Virus record (IMG/VR): IMGVR_UViG_3300031575_000037
Span: 1-34,405 of that record
From: a virus
Strand: one strand, 5' to 3'
Length of the DNA: 34,405 nt
Under the pieces are notes generated by a model, which saw nothing but the letters and a program-made list of their open reading frames with translations, had not been told where the DNA came from and did not search any database. Below, in pieces: positions 28,131-34,405 of the stretch (its first letter is position 1; every line of letters begins with the position of its first letter). The position numbers and the translations under genes were made by a program.

Positions 28131-30193
28131 GGACTATTTCAGATAGCTTATTAAAGGCACAGCAGACAGGGTTTCTAAACCCACTATGTAAGGTTGTGCT
28201 CACAAAGGGGGAAAGCAGCTACACTTATGAAAAAGACAGGATACTGCCCTCTGAGCATGATGAGGAGATGTATTCTCACCGAGCCAAGATTGTCCTACAT
28301 AACAGAGACCATGCACTCGATGACATAGACTTGAGGGGCTATGATGCCGTTATCTCGTATGGCTTCGCTGACGAATATTCGGCAACTGCTCCTCTCTCAG
28401 TGATAGACCAGCAGTTCGACTCCGACCCAAATAATCTGACGTGTATTCTTGAACTTGAAGGTACGCCTAATCTCATGGCGCAAGATGAAGCGAGCGAGAA
28501 TTACATACCTGAATCGGATGCCGATGAAAAAGTTAAAGATTTGGTAGAGGCTATTGCAGGAGCTACATTAGCGCCGTTCACCCACTGCACGGCCTTTGAG
28601 GTAGTCTGGGATGAAGGTTATGATGACTTGGCAGACACCTACGAGCCTGCGGACGACTTCAGAATCTACACTGGCGGGAATCGCCTAGCTGCCATAAGAA
28701 AATTACTCGACTATACTTCCAATGTTGCTAGATTCGAGGCTGATGGCAAGATTCATATAATGAAGCCTGTGACGACAGGAACTACTTACGACTCCGAATA
28801 TGCGCTTGGGAAAGGTTATCATAACTTCTTCAACAAGGCATATCGAAATACCCTTGTGATTCCGAACAGAGTAGTCGTTCAAAGCCGTTCCGATGATGAA
28901 CCCTTTTACCAGGGCGAAGCACAGACTGACGACTATGATTCTCTACCTGCAAAGGTAAAGAAAACGAAGTTTGTTGAAGCTCGGTTGGAAAGTGATGACC
29001 AGGGTGACGACATAGCGGAGGCATTGCTATCAAAGGCTGAAATGGGCTGTTCAAGAGGGCAGGCTGAAGTTCCAATCAATGTTGCTGCCGAAGTTTTTGA
29101 CTACGATAAGGTAACTGATTCAAGACAGGGAGATGCACGGACAGGAAATGTCGGTTATATCCACCGAAGATTCGGCGGAGATAAGTGGAAAATGACATTC
29201 GGTTTTGGTAACTGGTTCGATCTGCTTCATTATCAAGCGATGCTCAATGAACTGGAAACCTATACCGATATTGATAACTATTTCTCGCGGCTGCGGGTGG
29301 GAACTTTATATGCCTATCTCGATGACATAAAGGACGGGCCAGAGATTTACATAAGGCAAAGGTCAATGCAGTTGGATGCTACAGGCCTTTATTTGCAAGA
29401 GAATATAGTTTATACCATTAGACTGCCCGGAGAGGCACAGCATAAATTAACAAAATCCGATACCGCACCAAGTTCGCCAGAGGAAGGTGATTTTTGGATT
29501 GACACTAATTATATACCCAACCCCATAATGATATGGAACGGCTCCTCGTGGGATGAACTAACGGCAGAAGAAATCGCAGAGTATAACAGGGCTACGATTT
29601 TCAGGGAAGTAAAGAGCATGTCATTAACAGCCGATGGTTTAGTCCTCTTAGACCAAGTTCAAGTGGGGACTTATGGGCTGGTTCTTGCCACTGCTATTTC
29701 AGCAGGTAATATCCTCCTCTCCAAGACAGAGAAAGATGGATTGTGGTATGACGAGACTGGAGTAGCCATAAATGCGACTACAGGAATCGGGTTATACGGC
29801 GGAGCTGGGATTAACGCCTTCAGAACCTATCCCACAAAACAGGATTACCTAGATGGCACTAATGTTCTGTGCTACATAGGCACGGATGGAAGGTTATCCA
29901 TCAATGGCCCTGGAAGTCTGCGGTTTTACCATGATTCCTTCTACGCTGGCTGTCTCGGTGTTAGTAATACCTCTCCTTATGAGTTCAATATCTTGGCTAT
30001 GGGTGGAAATCCTCTTTATATAGGAACGGAGGGAGACCCAGATGGTGGGGATATTTACCTTAACCCTGGCAGCAACTATGTTTTACCTTATGCTGATAAT
30101 GACATAAGGCTGGGTAGTCCATCAAAGCAATTCTATGGTGGCTACTTTGCCTCACGGCTTGTAATTCCACATGGGTTAAATAAGTATGATTAG
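28127..30193 (+). CDS. large tail hub/fibre protein (688 aa)
   Basis: The start is ATG 28127, overlapping the previous stop; the frame is open further upstream but without a proper start. The N-terminal ~440 residues resemble baseplate/tail hub proteins: YEKDRILPSEHDEEMYSHRA, IVLHNRDHALDDIDL, LDYTSNVARFEADGKIHIM and KTKFVEARLESDDQGDDIAE. A linker follows with the phage motif APSSPEEGDFWIDTN and IMIWNGSSWDELTAEE. The C-terminal ~200 residues look like a fibre: GLYGGAGINAFRTYPTKQDY, ADNDIRLGSPSKQFYGGYFA. The fusion of hub and receptor-binding parts suits a short tail. Confidence 0.7.
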   Translation: MRTISDSLLKAQQTGFLNPLCKVVLTKGESSYTYEKDRILPSEHDEEMYSHRAKIVLHNRDHALDDIDLRGYDAVISYGFADEYSATAPLSVIDQQFDSDPNNLTCILELEGTPNLMAQDEASENYIPESDADEKVKDLVEAIAGATLAPFTHCTAFEVVWDEGYDDLADTYEPADDFRIYTGGNRLAAIRKLLDYTSNVARFEADGKIHIMKPVTTGTTYDSEYALGKGYHNFFNKAYRNTLVIPNRVVVQSRSDDEPFYQGEAQTDDYDSLPAKVKKTKFVEARLESDDQGDDIAEALLSKAEMGCSRGQAEVPINVAAEVFDYDKVTDSRQGDARTGNVGYIHRRFGGDKWKMTFGFGNWFDLLHYQAMLNELETYTDIDNYFSRLRVGTLYAYLDDIKDGPEIYIRQRSMQLDATGLYLQENIVYTIRLPGEAQHKLTKSDTAPSSPEEGDFWIDTNYIPNPIMIWNGSSWDELTAEEIAEYNRATIFREVKSMSLTADGLVLLDQVQVGTYGLVLATAISAGNILLSKTEKDGLWYDETGVAINATTGIGLYGGAGINAFRTYPTKQDYLDGTNVLCYIGTDGRLSINGPGSLRFYHDSFYAGCLGVSNTSPYEFNILAMGGNPLYIGTEGDPDGGDIYLNPGSNYVLPYADNDIRLGSPSKQFYGGYFASRLVIPHGLNKYD

Positions 30194-30195
30194 CA

Positions 30196-31143
30196 ATGGC
30201 AACAGCTGATATTTATTGTAGTGTAGGAGGTTCAGGCTATTATGCATCATATATACAGCCAACCTATGATGACGCATATTTTAAGGAAACAGGAGTGTGG
30301 GTTCAGCAACCCCCTAACCGACCAATTCTTGCTGGACAGGGGTATCGTTATAACACTGATTGGCCACCTCCTCCAGACCATGAGTATAGCATTAATCGTG
30401 GTCTTTTCTCTTTGGATGAAGCGTTACCCTCATCTCCTATATACATAACAGAAGCTTACCTATTCTGTCCAGTGGCCCAAATTAGGTCTGATATCAAAAC
30501 AAGGGCTGCTATCCTCATTGATGGAAATGATATAGATGCTGGTGAAGAGGAGGGATATGGACAACTTCGCTCAAGAAATGGGCCATTAGCTTGGTATCCT
30601 ATAGAAGTTACATCTGGGTATGAGTATCCCACCGATGTTGAAGTCCCCTTCACAAATGCTGGTAAGCAATTTCTACAGTCCCATGCAGGAGAAGTCGTTG
30701 CCTTTGGCTTACGCATGGATGGTGACATTATAGCTGTTGCACCTGGTATACCAGCAGAGCAAGATGAGTATTATTCCTTTATGTTTCATGCTGTTGGTGA
30801 TGACAAGGCATATTTACACATAGTATACTCAGCAGAAGCTCCACCTCTACTAAGTGTTGCATATATTTGGGTAGAGGGAACTAAGTTTGCTTACCTTGAC
30901 GAGTTCAGGCACAAACGAACAAAGGAAGGAACTCTTACTGGGCTAACAGGAGAATGTGGTGATATTACAATAGATTCTATCTACCTATATTATCCTGATG
31001 AATCAGGGAATGTAAGACGCATAGAGGGAACACTAACAGGTCTTACTGGTAAGACTCCTTACCAAAAGGCAATAAGTTTGACAAGGTGCTGCTACATAGA
31101 TTCATCTGGTTGCGAAAGATGCTTTCAAGGCGATTTAGCATAG
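30196..31143 (+). CDS. tail protein with C-terminal beta-hairpin repeats (315 aa)
   Basis: The first ~220 residues are Tyr/Pro-rich and beta-type (YASYIQPTYDDAYF, then PIYITEAYLFCPVAQIRSDI and EVVAFGLRMDGDIIAV). Residues ~225-315 have hairpin repeats of the type YLDEFRHKRTKEGTLTGLTG, YYPDESGNVRRIEGTLTGLT and YIDSSGCERCFQGDLA: Y-x-D-x-x-G/H-x-x-R then EGTLTGLTG. Similar hairpin repeats occur in phage fibres and adhesins. The last copy contains cysteines (CC, C, C) that might pair. It begins 2 bases after the hub/fibre gene with no Shine-Dalgarno, so coupling is likely. Probably a receptor-binding or fibre-tip protein. Confidence 0.6.
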   Translation: MATADIYCSVGGSGYYASYIQPTYDDAYFKETGVWVQQPPNRPILAGQGYRYNTDWPPPPDHEYSINRGLFSLDEALPSSPIYITEAYLFCPVAQIRSDIKTRAAILIDGNDIDAGEEEGYGQLRSRNGPLAWYPIEVTSGYEYPTDVEVPFTNAGKQFLQSHAGEVVAFGLRMDGDIIAVAPGIPAEQDEYYSFMFHAVGDDKAYLHIVYSAEAPPLLSVAYIWVEGTKFAYLDEFRHKRTKEGTLTGLTGECGDITIDSIYLYYPDESGNVRRIEGTLTGLTGKTPYQKAISLTRCCYIDSSGCERCFQGDLA

Positions 31144-31150
31144 GAGGTAC

Positions 31151-31327
31151 ATGGACATCTCAAAGGAACTGACAGAGGCCAAGCGCAAGCGACAAGAGAT
31201 AGTAAATCAAATTAACGAGTCAGATAGGCAGAAGCAGCAGTTAATACAAGAGGCTCTTCGGCTGGATGGCGAAGTCAGGACATTGGAAAGGCTATCAAAA
31301 GACGGCGACAAGCCTCAAGGGAAATAG
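31151..31327 (+). CDS. small coiled-coil protein (58 aa)
   Basis: ATG 31151 with TAGGAGG upstream encodes a highly charged helix from residue 2 to ~50 (SKELTEAKRKRQEIVNQINE, then RQKQQLIQEALRLDGEVRTL) and a short polar tail. It forms a coiled coil. From memory, proteins like this are frequent in phages of uncultured bacteria, after the tail genes. Role unknown; a fibre accessory or chaperone is possible. Confidence 0.6.
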   Translation: MDISKELTEAKRKRQEIVNQINESDRQKQQLIQEALRLDGEVRTLERLSKDGDKPQGK

Positions 31328-31329
31328 CC

Positions 31330-31512
31330 ATGCCGGATAACCCCGGGCTGGTTGATAAATACATTGGCCAGCTCCGTCAAATCATGCTCGACATGAGGCA
31401 TGACGGGATTCCGCACAGGACTATCCATCATGTTTTCAGCGAGCTAACAAAAGACCTGGAAACAATGGCTCGTGCTGCGGAAGGCTTAGAAGGTTCTCCA
31501 GAAATCCCCTAA
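31330..31512 (+). CDS. small hypothetical protein (60 aa)
   Basis: A soluble helical protein (LVDKYIGQLRQIMLDMRHDG, then HRTIHHVFSELTKDLETMAR) with a run of histidines. It starts 2 bases after the coiled-coil gene and is the last gene of the tail operon. No family. Confidence 0.6.
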   Translation: MPDNPGLVDKYIGQLRQIMLDMRHDGIPHRTIHHVFSELTKDLETMARAAEGLEGSPEIP

Positions 31513-31624
31513 TTGGTGCTGAAACCCCTATAATTATGTATGATTGTAAAGACGAAATTCTTTTTGCGTGTTTTGCCACAGGGCGGGCGAAATCATAAAC
31601 AACTTCATAAGTAATAAAGTTTTA

Positions 31625-31654
31625 CCCATCGAGGAAACTCGGTGGGCCTTTTTT
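31625..31654 (+). terminator. strong rho-independent terminator ending the tail operon
   Basis: CCCATCGAG (31625-31633) pairs with CTCGGTGGG (31638-31646) around a GAAA tetraloop and is followed by CC and a run of six Ts. It separates the late structural operon from the cargo genes. Confidence 0.92.
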
Positions 31655-31663
31655 ATTTATAGG

Positions 31664-31692
31664 TTGACAAAATGGGCAAGGAATTCCATACT
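31664..31692 (+). promoter_or_regulatory. sigma-70-type promoter of the DUF5658-like gene
   Basis: TTGACA (31664-31669), a 17-base spacer, then CATACT (31687-31692; four of six match TATAAT). The first candidate start codon downstream, GTG 31702, begins 10 bases after the -10, so the mRNA may be leaderless. Confidence 0.6.
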
Positions 31693-31701
31693 TTATAAAG
31701 A

Positions 31702-32031
31702 GTGGAAACGATACACAAAATTAGGAAATTAGAACATATAAAACTGGCAGCCGTTTTTGTTGCTCTGAATATGGTGGATGCTGCTCTCACTTGGACATTA
31801 GCAGGGAAAGGTGGATATGAGCTAAACCCAATAACAAGAATCGTGTTGGCACAGCAATCAGCATTGGCATATTGGGGATTCAAAGTCGGGAGGACATTAC
31901 TCTGCACGGCAGCACTTCTTTTTTTGGCAAGCGTTTATCCCCGGCAGATGGGAAAGGTTTTTATTGCCTTAATAATTGTAGCTCTAGGAGTTTGCCTGTT
32001 TAACTTGCTGGGTTTATTGGGTGTAGTGTAG
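31702..32031 (+). CDS. DUF5658-like membrane protein (109 aa)
   Basis: Probable start GTG 31702; no Shine-Dalgarno is seen. About three transmembrane segments are visible: LAAVFVALNMVDAALTWTLA (~15-34), ALAYWGFKVGRTLLCTAALL (~53-75) and FIALIIVALGVCLFNLLGLL (~87-108). The N-terminal segment with ALNMVDAALTW followed by YELNPITR is the signature of the DUF5658 family, whose role is unknown. It lies outside the tail operon with its own promoter, a typical lysogenic cargo (moron) arrangement. Its last 18 bases overlap the end of the opposite-strand gene. Confidence 0.7.
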   Translation: METIHKIRKLEHIKLAAVFVALNMVDAALTWTLAGKGGYELNPITRIVLAQQSALAYWGFKVGRTLLCTAALLFLASVYPRQMGKVFIALIIVALGVCLFNLLGLLGVV

Positions 32032-32469
32032 AAGGTAATCAAGTAAACTCACTTTCTTATAATGAATTTCTTTTATAGTAGGTATAGCTTCATAGGTCCA
32101 ATTACCGAGGGACTCAGTTGGACATTCAGCAGTTCTCTGCTCGCTGGCATTCAGGCTTAACTTTATCACTAGGGGATACAAGTCAGAAGCAGGAGTAATT
32201 CCAGAAAAAGTAACAGTGAAGTTACCAGCAATAGTGTCCATATTTGTTACATCAACACAAGCTATCTGAACCGCCACTTCGACTAATTCCCGATTACACC
32301 CACACGAACCCACTGGTCGGTACACCTCAATAGTGTCTATTCGGGTATAATTACTTGCCTCAAAATTTAGAGGCATAGGATTCGTATAAGCCACTTCCTT
32401 CAAGGGAACAAGGCAGACGATAAGTGCTATAACCGCCACAACACCGATGATTATCCCGGTCTTCTTCAT
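32014..32469 (-). CDS. membrane-anchored extracytoplasmic protein (151 aa)
   Basis: The only clear minus-strand gene. The N-terminal MKKTGIIIGVVAVIALIVCL is a signal-anchor or uncleaved signal sequence; a Cys at 19 follows LIV but gives only a weak lipobox. The rest is an external beta-rich domain (YTRIDTIEVYRPVGSCGCNR, then ITPASDLYPLVIKLSLNASE) with several cysteines (SCGC, IACVD, AECPT) that may form disulfides. From memory such proteins are found in Dehalococcoidia. GGGAGG lies before the start. It looks like a lysogeny-expressed cell-surface cargo gene. Confidence 0.7.
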   Translation of the reverse strand: MKKTGIIIGVVAVIALIVCLVPLKEVAYTNPMPLNFEASNYTRIDTIEVYRPVGSCGCNRELVEVAVQIACVDVTNMDTIAGNFTVTFSGITPASDLYPLVIKLSLNASEQRTAECPTESLGNWTYEAIPTIKEIHYKKVSLLDYLLHYTQ

Positions 32470-32486
32470 TTCAACCTCCCACTATT

Positions 32487-32514
32487 ATTCTAATTCCTTT
32501 CCCCGAAATGTCAA
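32487..32514 (-). promoter_or_regulatory. promoter for the minus-strand surface-protein gene
   Basis: On the minus strand: TTGACA (32514-32509), a 16-base spacer, TAGAAT (32492-32487), followed by GGGAGG and the ATG at 32469. This gives a short leader with a normal Shine-Dalgarno, unlike the plus-strand promoters nearby. Confidence 0.68.
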
Positions 32515-32578
32515 CTCCCTATGTAAATTTTTCCTTTTGGGATTTTCCCACCAAAGCTGTACGAGTGAGGTTTATGGC

Positions 32579-32591
32579 TAGCTCATAGCTA
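32579..32591. promoter_or_regulatory. possible operator palindrome (TAGCT-cat-AGCTA)
   Basis: A perfect 5-bp inverted repeat with a 3-base spacer lies 10 bases upstream of the integrase-operon -35 box. It is a candidate repressor or activator site; only one copy was seen. Confidence 0.35.
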
Positions 32592-32601
32592 ATTTAGGGG
32601 G

Positions 32602-32630
32602 TTGACAAAGGCGTAAAGGTGTTTTACAAT
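32602..32630 (+). promoter_or_regulatory. strong promoter of the integrase operon
   Basis: TTGACA (32602-32607), exactly 17 bases, then TACAAT (32625-32630), five of six bases of the -10 consensus. The first start codon, ATG 32640, begins 10 bases after the -10, at the expected transcription start area, without any Shine-Dalgarno: probably a leaderless transcript. Confidence 0.82.
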
Positions 32631-32639
32631 AAGGCTAAC

Positions 32640-32819
32640 ATGGTAACAAAGCGAATACAGCGGCGAGATGAGAATATCAGGCGTTACCGGCGAGAACACA
32701 AAACTCCATACCGCAAGATGGCTAAAATATTCAAATTAAGCCATACCCAAATTATGAATATAGTTAAGGCAGAGAACCACGAAGAGCAAAAAGAGAAGGT
32801 ATCGGTGGAGCAAAAATGA
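32640..32819 (+). CDS. small HTH protein upstream of the integrase (59 aa)
   Basis: The frame is open from 32619, but the promoter covers that part; ATG 32640 is the first start available on the predicted mRNA. The product is very basic: KRIQRRDENIRRYRREHKTP, then YRKMAKIFKLSHTQIMNIVK, a clear helix-turn-helix, and a charged tail. It could be an excisionase, repressor or regulator of integrase expression. The stop overlaps the integrase ATG (ATGA), so both are translated together. Leaderless start predicted. Confidence 0.75.
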   Translation: MVTKRIQRRDENIRRYRREHKTPYRKMAKIFKLSHTQIMNIVKAENHEEQKEKVSVEQK

Positions 32820-33787
32820 CAGTTACGCTAATTGAGGAAAACAGGGCGAGTAAACCTGTAAGCCGAGTTATAGGTACAGTTGATTATTTATTTCCTAATG
32901 CTAGAATAGCATCACCTGATACTGTTAACCACACGACAGGAAATGTAGGGGATGAGTACTTGCAGAAGGAAATCTCAAAGATTCTCCTTCTCAAATCGTA
33001 CGAAAGGGAGCTTCTACTCAAAGACCTTTCTCCTGTTAGTGTTGCCAAATACAAGCAACAGGTTAAATCTTTCTGCGGGTGGCTCGGTCAACGAGAACCA
33101 TCTGCAGAACTAGCAAAATTATTCTTAGCCGAATTAAAGATATCCGGTTATAGCAATGCAGGCATCCGCTCATATTATGCTGCGATTAAGCCTTTCCTGA
33201 AATGGCTTAATATTGAGTTCAAGCTAAAGCTAAAGAAAGAAAAAAGACTTCCACGCTATCACGCTAAAAGCGAGCTTGATCGTTTAATTCAGGCAATTGC
33301 TAATCGCAAGGATACCTGGGCTAAGAATAGCGAGCGGGATATTCTCATAGTCAAAGTCTTTGCCTACACTGGCATAAGGCGTTCTGAATTGTTATCTCTT
33401 AAAAGTCAGGATATTGCCAAGGGATTTCTGTTTGTTCAACAGGGCAAGGGGCAGAAGGATAGAGTAATCCCGCTAATCAAAAGCCTTCAAAATGATATAG
33501 CTGATTATGTTAGCAAGCACAATCTAGTGCCGGCTGATAGGTTATTCCCGATTGGTAAGAACCGACTTGACAGGATGATTAGGGAATCCGCCGCTAAAGC
33601 AGGGCTAGCTAACATTACTCCACACCAACTCAGGCATTGTTTTGCCACTTGGTTGATGGAAAGAGGGGCAGAATTGCGAAAAGTCCAGGAATTGCTGGGC
33701 CACGAGGATATATCAACAACGGCAATTTATCTTGATGTGATACCAAGACACCTTAAAGAAACAGTCGAACTTTTGGAGGAGGAATAG
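32816..33787 (+). CDS. int: tyrosine recombinase / phage integrase
   Basis: The 323-residue protein is complete. An N-terminal arm/SAM-like core-binding domain (~50-140: VAKYKQQVKSFCGWL, AAIKPFLKWLNIEF) is followed by the catalytic domain with Arg188 in YTGIRRSELLSL, Lys211 in GKGQKDR, His270 and Arg273 in HQLRH, His296 in LGHEDIS and the nucleophile Tyr305 in TTAIYLDV. It cuts and joins phage and host att sites, making the phage temperate. It is most like XerC/D-type integrases. No att core could be identified by eye. Confidence 0.95.
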   Translation: MTVTLIEENRASKPVSRVIGTVDYLFPNARIASPDTVNHTTGNVGDEYLQKEISKILLLKSYERELLLKDLSPVSVAKYKQQVKSFCGWLGQREPSAELAKLFLAELKISGYSNAGIRSYYAAIKPFLKWLNIEFKLKLKKEKRLPRYHAKSELDRLIQAIANRKDTWAKNSERDILIVKVFAYTGIRRSELLSLKSQDIAKGFLFVQQGKGQKDRVIPLIKSLQNDIADYVSKHNLVPADRLFPIGKNRLDRMIRESAAKAGLANITPHQLRHCFATWLMERGAELRKVQELLGHEDISTTAIYLDVIPRHLKETVELLEEE

Positions 33788-34081
33788 ATGTCTTTATTAA
33801 GCAATGAGGAAAAGGAAACCTTAATCAGTTTCGATGAAACTCCAGCCGAGGCAGTGATATTCACATATAACAAGCGCTGGCAAAAGCATCTTGAACAGAA
33901 GCTCGGGCTGAAACCTATCTTAAACAATGGCTATGGAGGTAAGGAATATCACATGGCCAAAAGGCGAATCCCTTTGCCGCGAGCCCCTAGAAAATTATCG
34001 CCTGAGCAAAGGGAAAAGATGGGCGAAAGGTTACAGAAGGCACGGCATCAGAAATCGCCTAATTTGTCGGGAAAGCATTGA
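33788..34081 (+). CDS. conserved hypothetical protein after integrase (97 aa)
   Basis: It starts right after the integrase stop, with GGAGGAGG before the ATG. N-terminal part: EEKETLISFDETPAEAVIFT and KHLEQKLGLKP; C-terminal part is basic and Pro-rich (RRIPLPRAPRKLSPEQREKM). From memory this type of small protein recurs near early genes of phages from uncultured bacteria. It could bind DNA through the basic tail. Function unknown. Confidence 0.65.
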   Translation: MSLLSNEEKETLISFDETPAEAVIFTYNKRWQKHLEQKLGLKPILNNGYGGKEYHMAKRRIPLPRAPRKLSPEQREKMGERLQKARHQKSPNLSGKH

Positions 34082-34155
34082 TAATCAATGGTATTAAGGG
34101 GATTAAAAAGGTTTTGTGTGGGATTACTAGAGAGGATTAAAGAAAGGTTGGGGAA

Positions 34156-34344
34156 ATGAACAAACATCAACAAGGGGAAGCCTTTAAATTAGCTGCCACA
34201 TGCTTTAAGGCAATGGCTGCCGAATATAAGCCCCCGATTTGTAAGGCATATGCAGGAATGGTTTGTATTCATCCTCGTTATCTGCCTACCTGTAAAGGAT
34301 GTGTTATCGCAAAAAAGAAAGAAGAGGAAGGAAATGGCAACTGA
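34156..34344 (+). CDS. small cysteine-rich protein (62 aa)
   Basis: Four cysteines (CFKAMAAEY, ICKAYAG, VCIHPRYLPTCKGC) in a spacing that could bind zinc. A basic-acidic C-terminal tail (KKKEEEGNGN) follows. The start has a Gly-rich ribosome site (TTGGGGAA). Its last residues overlap the next start at 34334. No family known. Confidence 0.6.
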   Translation: MNKHQQGEAFKLAATCFKAMAAEYKPPICKAYAGMVCIHPRYLPTCKGCVIAKKKEEEGNGN

Positions 34345-34405
34345 GAATTGGTGGGTGAAGGAAGCACAGAGCCGTATTGCGATAATGCGGAATATAAAAC
34401 TGGCG
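34334..34405 (+). CDS. partial ORF at the window end (at least 24 aa)
   Basis: ATG 34334, with AGGAAGG upstream, begins MATENWWVKEAQSRIAIMRN and runs to the last base without a stop. It overlaps the previous gene. Because the window ends here, length and function cannot be given. Joined to base 1 it would stop after one more codon (ATG then TAG). Confidence 0.5.
   Translation, partial: MATENWWVKEAQSRIAIMRNIKLA

Noticed and set aside
23416-31143. A long-tailed (siphovirus or myovirus) tail module
   Set aside because: No tape-measure-size coiled-coil gene, tail tube, sheath or assembly chaperone frameshift pair lies after the head genes; the region is made of fibre and hub-like genes.
1-34405. 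tRNA genes, CRISPR arrays, IS elements, diversity-generating retroelement
   Set aside because: No clover-leaf with a T-loop consensus, no evenly spaced direct repeats of CRISPR type, no transposase and no reverse transcriptase were seen by eye.

Overview
This 34.4 kb window reads as an essentially complete genome, or a near-complete prophage, of a temperate tailed bacteriophage. Nearly every gene is on the + strand, packed head to tail with ATGA/TAATG overlaps. It has small and large terminase, portal, scaffold, an HK97-type capsid gene, tail fibre genes and a tyrosine integrase. There is no tape measure, tail tube or sheath gene. A 2122-residue protein sits between portal and capsid. Together these suggest a short-tailed (podovirus-like) particle that ejects a large internal protein. 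The host cannot be fixed from sequence alone. Several small proteins resemble, from memory, proteins seen in Dehalococcoidia (Chloroflexota) genomes and their phages. Apparent leaderless genes and moderate GC fit that, but it is an inference of low to moderate confidence.

Layout. (1) 36-6689, early and DNA-metabolism region: a DUF5131 (Gp37/Gp68) protein, a PAPS/APS-reductase-like protein with an Fe-S cysteine pattern, an HNH nuclease, a DnaD-like replication protein, a VRR-NUC nuclease, a three-domain DNA-binding protein, a LuxR-type HTH protein and several unknown small proteins. (2) 6768-9396: small membrane proteins (holin candidates), a frameshifted zinc-ribbon gene, and the DUF5681 and TerL terminase genes. 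(3) 9406-18243: portal, two tiny coupled genes, the giant 'polyvalent' protein with an ADP-ribosyltransferase-like domain, a Gly/Arg-rich peptide and a small HExxH metalloprotease. (4) 18336-23301: scaffold, major capsid, a probable decoration protein, a glycosyltransferase-methyltransferase fusion, a second Gly/Arg-rich peptide, a head-tail adaptor and another virion protein. (5) 23416-31512: tail/fibre region built of Ig-like, FN3-like and coiled-coil repeat proteins, a 688-residue hub/fibre protein and two small genes, ending at a strong terminator. (6) 31664-32514: two convergent membrane-protein cargo genes, each with its own promoter. (7) 32602-34405: lysogeny module, with a strong promoter, a small HTH protein, a tyrosine recombinase and three small genes; the last runs off the window.

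How it works together: the integrase with its small HTH partner would set lysogeny. The DnaD-like protein would start replication and recruit the host helicase. DUF5681 and TerL package DNA through the portal. Scaffold, capsid and possibly the zincin build the head. The giant protein is a candidate ejected factor that could act on the host early in infection. The GT-methyltransferase fusion could decorate the virion or host glycans. The repeat-rich tail genes form the adsorption apparatus. No endolysin, CI-type repressor, tRNA, CRISPR array or IS element was recognised. No stretch over 300 bases lacks a gene; the longest gaps are 31513-31701 and 32470-32639.
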